Of a DNA stretch of 64,000 nucleotides, positions 24,792-32,872 are shown piece by piece. Both the position numbers and the translations under genes were made by a program. This stretch comes from Aldehydirespirator sp965219165. GTDB taxonomy: Bacteria; Actinomycetota; Acidimicrobiia; Acidimicrobiales; Aldehydirespiratoraceae. Numbering within the stretch: the stretch's first letter is position 1; each line of letters starts with the position of its first letter. The notes below the pieces were generated by a model. That model had not been told where the DNA came from, did no database searches, and was given only the letters and a program-made list of their open reading frames with translations. The stretch covers positions 124,001-188,000 of the forward strand of contig CBDCMW010000002.1 in NCBI GenBank assembly GCA_965219165.1. The letters run 5' to 3'.

Positions 24792-26095
24792 TGCGGGTCG
24801 GGCGACGAGGGCGGGGGCGGTTCCGGGGTGGTGCCGCCGATCGTGCCTCCAGCCGTGCCATCGCCCGTATCGACACCCGAGGACGGCGGTGGTTCCAGAG
24901 CGATGCCGCAGAGCGCGCACAGGTCGGCCAGCAGGCCGGGCGCGGTGTCGTCGAGGCGGCCGGCGATGACGGCGTCGGCCATCTCGGCCAGCACAGCCCG
25001 GGCCCGGGGCGCGTCGAGGTCGTCGTCGAGCGCGTCGCGCAGGCGCCGAGCGAAGGGGGCGGCGTCGGAGCCGCCGCCCGCGCCACGGGTCGACCCGCAG
25101 GAGCCTCCGTCCCGTCGAACCGCCTCGTTGAGGGAGTCGAGCAGCGCCTCGCTCTCAGCGATTTCGTCGTCGTGCCATTCCCAGTCGTCGCGGTAGTGGT
25201 GCGCCATCAGTGCGAGGCGCACCGCGGCCGGGTCGCTCTCTTTGCAGAGGTCGCTCACGAACACGAGGTTGCCCAGCGACTTCGACATCTTGGTGCCCTC
25301 GTAGCCGACCATCCCGCAGTGCATCCAGTGCTTCACGAACTGCCGGCTGGCGGCGGCCTCGCTCTGGGCCAGCTCGCATTCGTGGTGGGGGAAGATCAGG
25401 TCGCTGCCGCCGCCGTGCAGATCGATCCCGGCGCCGAGCAGGCCCATCGACATGGCGCTGCACTCGACGTGCCAGCCGGGGCGGCCCGGCCCGAACGGCG
25501 AGTCCCACGACGGCTCGTCGGGCAGTGCCGGCTGCCACAGCACGAAGTCGAGCGGGTTGCGCTGGCGGGGGTCGTCGGGGGTGCCTCCCCGCTCGGCGGC
25601 CAGGGTCCGCATGGCGGCGGCGTCGTAGCCGCTGAGGCGGCCGAAACCGGGCCAGGTGGAGACGTCGAACCAGGTGGTGCCCGCGGCGGTGTAGGTATGG
25701 CCAGCGGCCGCGAGGACCTCGATGAGGGCGACCATCTCGTCCACCCACTCGGTGGCCCGGGGCTCGGCTGCGGGGGGCCGGGTGTTGAGCGTCTCCATGT
25801 CGCTGTGGAACCGGGCCGTCTCGGCCGCGGCCAGCTCCAGGAAGTCCACGCCGAGCTCGCGGGCCTTGGGAAGGATCGAGTCGTCCACGTCGGTGATGTT
25901 GCGCACCAGACGCACCCGGTGGCCGAGGTCCTCGAGGCGGCGGATCAGGAGGTCGTAGGCCAGGTAGGTGTTGGCGTGCCCGAGGTGGGTGCTGTCGTAG
26001 GGGGTGATGCCGCACACGTAGATCCGCACCTCCGCGGGAGGCGGGGACGGCTCGAAGGGCACCACAGCCCGCCGTGCGGTGTCGTACAGGCGCAC
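24788..26095 (-). CDS. mshC: Cysteine:glucosaminyl-inositol ligase of mycothiol biosynthesis
   Basis: A 435-residue paralogue of CysS. It would join cysteine to GlcN-inositol in mycothiol synthesis, via the same cysteinyl-adenylate chemistry. Features that separate it from CysS are RIYVCGITPYDSTHLGHANTYL, the RLVRNITDVDDSIL stretch, HCGMVGYEGTKMSKSLGNL and then VFVSDL, and the SAVRLAL-type segment AAVRLALMAHHYRDDW. The zinc ligands C, C (WHVECSAMS) and HHE are kept. The tRNA-anticodon domain is missing. A Gly/Thr/Pro-rich tail of about 35 residues is unusual. Identity as MshC rather than a second CysS rests on these motifs and on length. Confidence 0.87.
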   Translation of the reverse strand: MRLYDTARRAVVPFEPSPPPAEVRIYVCGITPYDSTHLGHANTYLAYDLLIRRLEDLGHRVRLVRNITDVDDSILPKARELGVDFLELAAAETARFHSDMETLNTRPPAAEPRATEWVDEMVALIEVLAAAGHTYTAAGTTWFDVSTWPGFGRLSGYDAAAMRTLAAERGGTPDDPRQRNPLDFVLWQPALPDEPSWDSPFGPGRPGWHVECSAMSMGLLGAGIDLHGGGSDLIFPHHECELAQSEAAASRQFVKHWMHCGMVGYEGTKMSKSLGNLVFVSDLCKESDPAAVRLALMAHHYRDDWEWHDDEIAESEALLDSLNEAVRRDGGSCGSTRGAGGGSDAAPFARRLRDALDDDLDAPRARAVLAEMADAVIAGRLDDTAPGLLADLCALCGIALEPPPSSGVDTGDGTAGGTIGGTTPEPPPPSSPDPQ

Positions 26096-26190
26096 GAGCC
26101 GAGGCTACCGCTGACCCCCCGACAGCCCTAGCAACCGGCACCGCCGGCCAACAAGGCGCTTCGCGAAACCGACTCCCCGATACCGGGCGC

Positions 26191-26207
26191 GTTGATAATT
26201 AATCAAC
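26191..26207. promoter_or_regulatory. Palindrome just before the first fic gene
   Basis: GTTGAT-AATTA-ATCAAC, an AT-rich inverted repeat in otherwise GC-rich DNA, ends eight bases before the GTG at 26215. Its position over the likely promoter and ribosome-binding region suggests an operator, perhaps for autoregulation by the Fic protein's own winged-helix region. No protein partner is shown. Confidence 0.5.
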
Positions 26208-26214
26208 ACTAGGT

Positions 26215-27402
26215 GTGGATTACTTTGTTAGTATCGCGCGTGTGATTTACGAGGCGCCGCAACTGACAAGCCTAGACGAGCAGATCCTCGGCGAGATCCG
26301 GGATCTGCGCGACGACCTGCGCTTCCACTTGGTATCGCCCCGCCGGTGGCACGGCACGCTGAGCCGGGTGATGTTGGCGCGCGCCGTGCAGGCCTCCACC
26401 TCCATCGAGGGCTACCACTCCACCGTGGACGAGACCGCGGCCATCATCGACGGCGAGGAGCCCCCGGGTGTGGACGAGGACACCCGCAGGGCCGTCTCGG
26501 GCTACCGCGACGCCATGACCTACGTCCTGCAGCTCACTGGCCCGTCGAGCCCCGACAGGCCGAGGATGGACGCCTCGCTACTGAAGTCGCTGCACTTCAT
26601 GATGGTCGGCCACGACCTGTCCACGCATCCAGGCCAATGGCGCCCAGGGGCGGTGTGGGTGCGTGACGGTGCGGGCAACCCCGTGTACGAGGCCCCAGAT
26701 CGCGACGTCGTCGAGCCGCTGGTCGAAGAGCTCATCGCCTGTGTGAACGACAGTCCCGCTCCGACCTTGATCGGTGCCGCCATGGCCCATCTGAACCTCA
26801 CGCTGATCCACCCGTTCAGCGACGGCAACGGTCGCATGGCCCGCTGTCTCCAGTCGTTCGTGCTGGGCTGTGCGGACGGCGAGATGTCACCGGTGTTCGC
26901 AAGCATCGAGGAGTACCTCGGACGCAACACGGGTGCTTACTACCGGGCGCTCACCGACACGGCCGCCGGCTCGTGGTCGCCCGAGCGCAGCGCCCGCCCG
27001 TGGATGGAGTTCTGCCTCACGGCCCACCACCACCAGGCTGCGACGCTGCGCAGACGGGTCGACAGGTTCGAGGCGCTGTGGGACCGCTGCGAGCAGACCG
27101 CGGCGCGCTGCCGTCTGCCCGACCGGACGATCGACGCGCTCATGCACTCGGCACGGGGCTGGCGACTGCATCGCTCGCTGTACATCAGCATCGTCAGGTC
27201 CGCCTCCGGCGAGCAGATCAGCGACGCCATGGCCACCCGCGACCTTGCCGCCATGGCCTCGGCTGGCCTCCTCGACCCCGAGGGCGAGAAGCGGGGCCGC
27301 CACTACCTGCCGTCGAAGTCGCTCAGAGACTTGGAGCGCGAGATCCGAGACACGCAACCGGCACGGCCCGTGATCGACCCGTACGGGACATCGTCTTCCT
27401 AG
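26215..27402 (+). CDS. Fic family protein (AMPylase-like)
   Basis: A 395-residue Fic protein. The catalytic loop HPFSDGNGRMAR is near residues 199-210. An N-terminal inhibitory-type motif, TSIEGYHST near 63-71, places it among Fic proteins carrying their own alpha-inhibitory helix (S/T-x-x-x-E-G). The C-terminal 100 residues include a winged-helix-like segment (LHRSLYISIVRSASGEQISDA, TRDLAAMASAGLLDPEG). It would transfer AMP from ATP to a target hydroxyl. The GTG at 26215 is taken as the start; a later GTG at 26242 is possible. It is followed 48 bases later by a small membrane protein gene. Confidence 0.9.
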   Translation: MDYFVSIARVIYEAPQLTSLDEQILGEIRDLRDDLRFHLVSPRRWHGTLSRVMLARAVQASTSIEGYHSTVDETAAIIDGEEPPGVDEDTRRAVSGYRDAMTYVLQLTGPSSPDRPRMDASLLKSLHFMMVGHDLSTHPGQWRPGAVWVRDGAGNPVYEAPDRDVVEPLVEELIACVNDSPAPTLIGAAMAHLNLTLIHPFSDGNGRMARCLQSFVLGCADGEMSPVFASIEEYLGRNTGAYYRALTDTAAGSWSPERSARPWMEFCLTAHHHQAATLRRRVDRFEALWDRCEQTAARCRLPDRTIDALMHSARGWRLHRSLYISIVRSASGEQISDAMATRDLAAMASAGLLDPEGEKRGRHYLPSKSLRDLEREIRDTQPARPVIDPYGTSSS

Positions 27403-27450
27403 AGAGGTTACTTGTTGTGAGACTTCATTGATTGTGATATCTTTTCGATC

Positions 27451-27792
27451 ATGGATCCGTCGATCACGGCAACGCTAGTCGGCGTCGCCTTTGCGGCGTT
27501 GGTCAGCGCCCTCGGTTTCATCTCGCGCGGGATGCGCTCCGACATCCGGGAGCTCGGCTCAAAGGTCGACACGATCCTCTTCGCCCTCGTCCACGCCGGG
27601 CTGCTGAGCCCGCAGCAACTCCCCGGCTCCCCGTTGACACCGCCGTCCCCCGCTGCCGGTCCGACCCCACGGTCGGCGGTCGCGGATGACGCGCCCCAGC
27701 CCCGGCTGCTCCGCCTCCCCATGCCGGATCCGCTGGCCAGCCAGCCTGACGCCGACGGTCGCCCGTTAGGGCAACGGGTGCCCAACCGCTGA
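27451..27792 (+). CDS. Small single-pass membrane protein
   Basis: A 113-residue protein with one N-terminal membrane segment (ITATLVGVAFAALVSALGFI, residues 5-24), a charged helix (RGMRSDIRELGSKVDTILFALV) and a Pro/Ala-rich tail. It follows the fic gene in the same direction after an AT-rich gap that could hold a promoter. I do not recognise a family. The gene is supported by its ATG, codon position and terminator-like element downstream, but it could be spurious. Confidence 0.5.
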   Translation: MDPSITATLVGVAFAALVSALGFISRGMRSDIRELGSKVDTILFALVHAGLLSPQQLPGSPLTPPSPAAGPTPRSAVADDAPQPRLLRLPMPDPLASQPDADGRPLGQRVPNR

Positions 27793-27848
27793 GCCTGGAT
27801 CCACCGATGGGGGATGGTTCGCCAGCATCGACGCCACCACTGACAGAA

Positions 27849-27899
27849 CGAACTTCAATCGGTTTTCCACATGTGGGGTGGTCAACTGCTTGATGTTCG
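27849..27899. terminator. Nested hairpin in a convergent gap (element B)
   Basis: Related to the element at 4855. The outer arms are CGAACTTCAA (27849-27858) and TTGATGTTCG (27890-27899, one mismatch). The inner palindrome is CCACATGTGG (27867-27876), and GGGGTGGTCAACTGC follows. It lies between the stop of the small membrane gene (27792) and the stop of the minus-strand oxidoreductase (27925). A bidirectional terminator is the simplest reading. Confidence 0.55.
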
Positions 27900-27924
27900 T
27901 GGCGAACCAGCCGCTGAGAGCCGG

Positions 27925-29124
27925 TCAGACGATGGGGCGACCGACGGGGAGAGGCTCGGGGTGGTCGAGGGCGCAGCGGGTGCCGCTGTAGATGGTGGGC
28001 ATGCACCGGTTGCAGTGGATGCAGTTGCCTTCGGTGGCGGTGCCGGCCTGCCAGCGGTTCGGCAGGTCGGGCTGGCGCAGCAGGGCCCGGGCCATGGCCA
28101 CGAAGGCGAATCCCTCGTCGAGGGCGGACTGCACGGTGTCGAGACGGTTGATGCCTCCGAGCAGGATGAGCGGCATTTGCAGGGCTTCGAGGAAGCGTCG
28201 GGCCTTGGGCAGGAAGTAGGCCTCCTCGAAGGGGTAGTCCGGCATGAGCTTGGCCCCGGCCAGCTTGAAGCCAAGCCGGGCGTGCGGCGGGAGGGTGGCC
28301 GCGAACTCCTCGCGGGGAGCGTCGCCCCGGAACAGGTACATGGGGTTGGCGAAGGAGCTGCCGCCGGTGAGCTCGAGGGCGTGGAGGGCGCCGTCGTCCT
28401 GCAGCATCTGGGCGAATTCGAGGCTCTCGTCGTCCTTGAGGCCGCCGGGGACGCCGTCGTTCATGTTGATCTTGGCGGTGACGGCCAGCTTGTCGCTTAC
28501 CGCAGCCCGCACCGCCCGCACGGCTTGGCGGGGGAACCGGGCCCGGCTCTCGAGGGAGCCGCCCCAGGAGTCGGTGCGCTTGTTGAGGCCGGGGCTGAGG
28601 AACGCGCTGAGCAGGTAGTTGTGACCGAGGTGGATCTCGATGGCGTCGAAGCCGCTGTCGGCGGCGAGGCGGGCGGCGCGGGCGTAGTCGTTGGTGACGC
28701 GGCTGATGTCGGCGTCGGTGGCGGAGCGGATGATCCGCACGGCCAGCGGGTTGAACCGCCGGGTCGGCGCGATCGACGGCGCCCGGTTGGATCGGGAGTT
28801 GGCCACCGGCCCGGCGTGTCCGATCTGGGCGCCGGCGGCCGCGCCCTCGGCATGGATGGCGTCGGTGAGTCGGCGCAGTCCGGGCACGGCCTCGGGGCGC
28901 AGCCAGATGCATTCGGCATGGGTGCGGCCCTCCGGGGCGACGGCCAGGTAGGCGACGGTGGACATGCCCGCCCCGCCTGCGGCCGCGGCTCGGTGGTATT
29001 CGATGAGCTCGGGCGTGACCAGCGCCTCGGGCATCACGCCCTCGAAGGTGGCGGCCTTGATGATCCGGTTGCGCATCGTGACCGGCCCCAGCCGGGCCTC
29101 AGCGAACGGGTCGACAGATTGCAT
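27925..29124 (-). CDS. NADH:flavin oxidoreductase / Old Yellow Enzyme family protein
   Basis: A 399-residue TIM-barrel flavoprotein. AQIGHAG and FDAIEIHLGHNYLLSAFLSP (FMN and substrate histidine region), then NKRTDSWGGSLESRARF, are hallmark segments. FVAMARALLRQPDL lies near the phosphate site. The C-terminal cluster CIHCNRCMPTIYSGTRC supplies four cysteines for a [4Fe-4S] centre, as in 2,4-dienoyl-CoA reductases and trimethylamine dehydrogenases. The second NAD(P)H-binding domain of those enzymes is absent. A role reducing an enone or enoyl-CoA is inferred. The start is the ATG at 29124; 52 bases further upstream lies the tRNA-Arg gene. Confidence 0.9.
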   Translation of the reverse strand: MQSVDPFAEARLGPVTMRNRIIKAATFEGVMPEALVTPELIEYHRAAAAGGAGMSTVAYLAVAPEGRTHAECIWLRPEAVPGLRRLTDAIHAEGAAAGAQIGHAGPVANSRSNRAPSIAPTRRFNPLAVRIIRSATDADISRVTNDYARAARLAADSGFDAIEIHLGHNYLLSAFLSPGLNKRTDSWGGSLESRARFPRQAVRAVRAAVSDKLAVTAKINMNDGVPGGLKDDESLEFAQMLQDDGALHALELTGGSSFANPMYLFRGDAPREEFAATLPPHARLGFKLAGAKLMPDYPFEEAYFLPKARRFLEALQMPLILLGGINRLDTVQSALDEGFAFVAMARALLRQPDLPNRWQAGTATEGNCIHCNRCMPTIYSGTRCALDHPEPLPVGRPIV

Positions 29125-29176
29125 TGAGCGAGTCTGGCACGCCTCCCGACGATCGAGGAAGGCGCCCAGACGAGAG

Positions 29177-29248
29177 CGCCCCCGGCAGGAATCGAACCTG
29201 CGCACACGGTTTAGGAGACCGATGCTCTATCCACTGAGCTACGAGGGC
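29177..29248 (-). tRNA. tRNA-Arg (anticodon CCT)
   Basis: A 72-base cloverleaf on the minus strand. Acceptor stem GCCCTCG pairs with CGGGGGC, the D arm is GCTCAGTGGATAGAGC, the anticodon loop TCTCCTAA centres on CCT, and the T arm is CAGGTTCGAATCCTG. The discriminator is G and no CCA is encoded. It reads AGG codons. The accessory region begins just beyond it, but no integrase or duplicated tRNA end was seen. Confidence 0.93.
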
Positions 29249-29330
29249 GGGAGATGCGCGGATTGCTGCGCGAATTACCCATGCGGGACCGATTTTGGTA
29301 CGTGGAGTCTAGCCGAGCGCCGCGAGCGGG

Positions 29331-30174
29331 GTGTTGGGGCGCGTTTTGGGGCTGATCGGACGCGACGGCGGCCCGCCTGAGGGGGCACGCGAGTCGTACC
29401 GCGACGCCCGCGCCAGCGCCGATGCACACGCCAACGCAGCGATAGAGCCGCTGCTGCGAAGCGCTGCTAGAGAAGGAGACGAACCCGAAGACATCGCGTA
29501 CAGGCGGGCGTGGGAGGCGTTCGCCTCGGAGGCCTCGTCGGAGGAGGTGGCCTTGATGCAACTCCCCGACGACTTGTGGGTGCGGTATTCGGTGCCGCCG
29601 GCGGGGGAGCCGTGGGCATCGCCGCTGGCACTGGCGCTGGATCCAGACCAGACCGAGTCCGAATTGGCGGAGTATCTCAATGAGGCTGCGGCGGCTGCCT
29701 CAGCCGCCGCAGCCGAGTTCAGCGCGCAAGCGGTTTCGTACAGTGACGAGGCGATAGCAGCCCCAAGTCGCCTTTCGGGACGCTCTGGTGGCCGCCCGCG
29801 ACGCTGAAGCAGTTTCTGGCGCGGCGTCAGCGGCCGTCGCCGCGGCACAACTCGTGCAAGACATCGCCGCCGCGGTGGAGGCGTCGGTCCTCGCGACGGC
29901 AGAGGCGGCCGAAGCCGCATACCAGACTGACGACATCATAAGGGTCGCCGAAGTGGCCGGGTTGGCTGCAGTGGACTCGGGGCTCCGCGACAACGCCACC
30001 GCGTCGCTGTCCGCCGCCGAAGCCGGCCTAGCCAGGATCCGCGACGAGATCAGCGACGACTCCTCAGTGAACAGAGACCTTGATGAGGCGAAGTCAGCGG
30101 CATATCGAGTGGTCCTACTCCATAGCGCTGCGCATCTGGCATTCGCACGATCTCTGGGCGAGTCGTGCCAATAG
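29331..30174 (+). pseudogene. Alanine-rich helical protein split by a frameshift
   Basis: Two frames form one continuous alanine-rich, heptad-like sequence. The first begins at GTG 29331 (LGRVLGLIGRDGGPPEGARE...) and reaches FSAQAVSYSDEAIAA. The second then continues VAFRDALVAARDAEAVSGAAS to SLGESCQ and a stop at 30174. The switch is near 29765 and needs a one-base change. Long coiled-coil helices are predicted from the A/E/D/S pattern. No family is recognised. It could instead be two overlapping genes, since an alternative start exists near 29788. Confidence 0.45.
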
Positions 30175-30319
30175 GAATAGCGCCCAGGGCTGCGACGCGC
30201 AGAGCGGGGAGTCCAGCAATCGCACCATACGGCACCGGTCCAGAGAGGACCTCCACCACCGCTGGTTGCACGCCTAGTTCGAGGGCCTGCGCCACACAGC
30301 GGGTCGGTAGGGTGGCGTC

Positions 30320-30937
30320 ATGGATAGATGGTGGACTTCTGATCACCACTTCGGGCACGCCAACATCATCAAGTACTGCAACAGGCCCTTCGCCGACGCA
30401 GACGAGATGAACAAGGCAATGGTGGACCGATGGAACGACCTCGTCGCCGACGGTGACGAGGTCTGGATCGTCGGCGACCTCGTGCTGGGCCAGCTCACCG
30501 TCAACCTGTCCGCGCACGTGTGGCGGCTCAAGGGCCGCAAGATCCTCGTTCCCGGCAACCACGACGCCTGCTGGCAGGGCCAAAAGAACACCAGACCGCA
30601 GATCACCTGCTATCTGGACCTCGGCGGGATCGCCCGCATCGTCGATGACCCCGCCCCCGTCGTGCTGGCCAGCCAGCCGGTGCAGATCAACCACTTCCCC
30701 TATGACCCCGGCGAGCCCGGCCGGCCCGCCAGGTTCGCGCAGTGGCGGCCCGAAGATGTCGGCGGCTGGCTGTTGTGTGGCCACATCCACAACAAATGGC
30801 GCCAGAACGGCCGCCAGATCAACGTCGGGGTGGACGCCTGGGACTTCGCGCCGGTCAGCGACGACACGCTCTGTGAGATGATCGCCTCGGGGCCGGCACG
30901 CATCCCGTGCCCGGCCTGCACGCCCGCCGCTGCCTGA
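30320..30937 (+). CDS. Metallophosphoesterase
   Basis: A 205-residue calcineurin-like phosphoesterase with all metal motifs: SDHHFGHANI (D-x-H, residues 7-16), VGDLVLG (GD, about 52), LVPGNHDA (GNHD, about 76), INHFPYDP and CGHIHNKW (GHxH, about 154). Size and motif layout match small phage- or island-borne metallophosphoesterases that act on phosphodiesters or phosphoproteins. The C-terminal tail PCPACTPAA adds two cysteines of unknown use. It stands alone between uncharacterised genes, and its substrate is unknown. Confidence 0.88.
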   Translation: MDRWWTSDHHFGHANIIKYCNRPFADADEMNKAMVDRWNDLVADGDEVWIVGDLVLGQLTVNLSAHVWRLKGRKILVPGNHDACWQGQKNTRPQITCYLDLGGIARIVDDPAPVVLASQPVQINHFPYDPGEPGRPARFAQWRPEDVGGWLLCGHIHNKWRQNGRQINVGVDAWDFAPVSDDTLCEMIASGPARIPCPACTPAAA

Positions 30938-31097
30938 ACCACACCGCAGCAGACATCGGTGCGGTCTGTTGGCGGCGGCGGCAACCGGTCTCGGCGCTGG
31001 CGGGCTTGGTGGGTGACACCGGGCCGAAGGTGCTCGATGGTCACCGTCGCAGGTAAGCAGGCGCGGCTCCCCTGTTTCTGGAGCCGGTCGGGCTCGG

Positions 31098-31502
31098 TCA
31101 GGTGTTGGGCGCCGCCGGGTCAGCGATGCCGTGCACGCGGATGTCCTCGATGCTGGCGGGATCGAAGAACACGTTGTGGTAGTGACACGCCCGCGGCGCG
31201 ATTTGGCGCAGGCGGCGGGCGTAGTCGCTGTCGCGCATCGGTGATCCGTTGAAGAACAGGGGCTGGTCGCTGCGGTGCTGGTGCACCCATTCGGGCACAG
31301 GGTGGCCGTCGCGGTCACACAGGGCGTGAACCACCGCGGCGATGCGGGCCAGGCCATGGCGGCGCAGGCCGAAGCGGTGGTACCAGCGCCGCCGGCGGGG
31401 CGCGGCGGCGATCATCGCTTCGCGCAGCCCCGGGAAGAGCGCCCAGTCCTTGCACAGCTGCACCACCTCCACGACGCGGCCCCGGCCGTCGTTGCGGGCC
31501 AT
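31098..31502 (-). CDS. Uncharacterised 134-residue actinobacterial protein
   Basis: I start at the ATG at 31502, where family-like sequence begins. It reads CKDWALFPGLREAMIAAAP, a HGLARIAAVVHALCDRDGHP core (glycine-bounded), PEWVHQHRSDQPLFFNG and HYHNVFFDPASIEDI. I recall similar small proteins scattered in actinobacterial accessory regions, sometimes beside nucleotidyltransferase-like genes and read as antitoxin candidates. Here no such partner is adjacent. No catalytic motif is seen. The long N-terminal extension open upstream is not family-like. Confidence 0.55.
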   Translation of the reverse strand: MARNDGRGRVVEVVQLCKDWALFPGLREAMIAAAPRRRRWYHRFGLRRHGLARIAAVVHALCDRDGHPVPEWVHQHRSDQPLFFNGSPMRDSDYARRLRQIAPRACHYHNVFFDPASIEDIRVHGIADPAAPNT

Positions 31503-31874
31503 CCACCCGGGACGTCCGCGGCGGTGACAGCGGGCTCGGAGGGCTCCCACCGGTCGATGTCGTCGACACTGTGCGGCTGCGCTGTGTGAGCGTGGTGGCC
31601 TGCGGTCTCTGGCTGCACCGCATCCAAGGTACAGCCAACCCGGTTCGGGCCCGTCGAGGAAGCAGCAGCGAAGCACGGACCTCAAGGGTCTCTGCGGTCC
31701 TCGACGCGGCCTGCCGACACGCCGCCGCCGGCTCGGCTCCCCTACGCCTCTGGTCGTGTTGCAGCCACACCCCTCCACACAGGGGAACCCCAGTTTCGGC
31801 TCGATCCCCGGCTTGTCCCCGATTGCGCACCCCAACGAATCGGGCCTCCGGCGGGGGCGGTTAGCGTGGGCGGC

Positions 31875-32507
31875 GTGCCCAGATACGGAGGAGGCCTCAA
31901 GTCCCGACCGCGCGACTACCTCCTCTACCCCAACAGCGGTGAGTGGCCCAGCGGCGCCATGGTCGCCGATCCCCCGCCGGAGGCTCTGCTGGCGCTGCAC
32001 ATCTCCACGGTCCTCAACGAGTTTGCGACGCCCGCGGTCTCAGCAGCTACACGGCCGCAGCCGCAGCGAAGATCTCCCAGAAATCGATGTACCACCTGCT
32101 CGCCGGCCGCAGCTGGCCGAACCTGGTGACCATCCTGCGTGTCGAGCAGAACCTCGGCATCCAACTGTGGGCCAGCCAACACAACGCGAAATGTGGCACA
32201 CCATTGGAGCCCCGCCCGAACCGGTACCTCGCCGCGGGCGGGTACTGGCCCGACGGGCCCCTCGCCGAGGACGCCCCGCCAGAGGCCGTGCTAGCCCAAG
32301 AGCTCTCCGAGCAGTTCCGCAGCGTCCACGAAGCCCGCTACAACAGCGACACCAGCCGAGCCGCCAACGAACTGGAGGTCTCGGAGGCAACCGTCGAAGG
32401 TCTGCTCAACGGCAGCGCCTGGCCCGGATCTGGCGACCATCGCCCGCATCGAACGCAACCACCGGGTCACGCTGTGGCCCCACCAACACAGCGTCGGTCC
32501 CGACTAG
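31875..32507 (+). pseudogene. Tandem helix-turn-helix protein, twice frameshifted
   Basis: Translating across frames gives two homologous modules of about 95 residues. Module 1 runs RDYLLYPNSGEWPSGA to KISQKSMYHLLAGRSWPNLV and RVEQNLGIQLW. Module 2 runs RYLAAGGYWPDGPLAEDAPP to LEVSEATVEGLLNGSAWP and TIARIERNHRVTLW. Each carries an XRE-like helix-turn-helix (VS-x2-TV-x2-LLNG-x-WP-x-L-x-TI pattern). Module 1 breaks near 32035. Module 2 breaks at an extra C near 32430, after which TIARIERNHRVTLW reads to the TAG at 32507. It sits just before the repeat array and second fic gene, so a former regulator or antitoxin of that gene is plausible. Confidence 0.6.
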
Positions 32508-32691
32508 CGCACCCGTCCACGGTCACAGCACCACACACCGGGTCATCTACCGTTAAGCCCGGTAGGGAACCACACCTGCCCTGGCCGGCCGCCCACAATG
32601 ATCGCTCCTCGCTTCCTCAACTGCAGGGTGCCGTAGCGATATTCGTCGGGTCCGTGGGCCGGGCGTGGCAGACCTTCTCACAGCAACTATC

Positions 32692-32855
32692 TGGGCGTTT
32701 GTGCCGCAGAAGCGCCCGCCTGTGCAATTCGGTGGGCGTTTGTGCCGCAGAAGCGCCCGCCTGTGCAATTCGATGGGCGTTTGTGCCGCAGAAGCGCCCG
32801 CCTGTGCAGTCCGGTGGGCGTTTGTGCCGCAGAAGCGCCCGCCTGTGCAATTCGA
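32692..32855. repeat. Four tandem 41-bp repeats before the second fic gene
   Basis: Units begin at 32692, 32733, 32774 and 32815, exactly 41 bases apart, each starting TGGGCGTTTGTGCCGCAGAA. Differences are limited to a few bases near the unit ends. Within a unit, GGGCG and CGCCC can pair around TTTGTGCCGCAGAAG. The array ends directly at the fic start region. As 41 is not a multiple of three it is not a coding repeat. There are no spacers, so it is not CRISPR. Possible operator or iteron array. Confidence 0.85.
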
Positions 32856-32872
32856 TGGGTAGCGTGAGCGGG

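Noticed and set aside
24788..26095. Second copy of cysS
   Set aside because: Lacks the tRNA-binding tail and has the MshC-type segments; read as mshC instead.
29177..29260. Integration site within tRNA-Arg
   Set aside because: No duplicated tRNA 3' end and no integrase were found in the window, so an attachment site cannot be claimed.
30050..31357. Minus-strand open frame of 435 codons over the metallophosphoesterase
   Set aside because: Antisense shadow of the well-supported gene on the plus strand; no family-like sequence.
32692..32855. Possible CRISPR array
   Set aside because: The 41-bp units are directly joined with no spacers and no cas genes are near; it is a simple tandem repeat.
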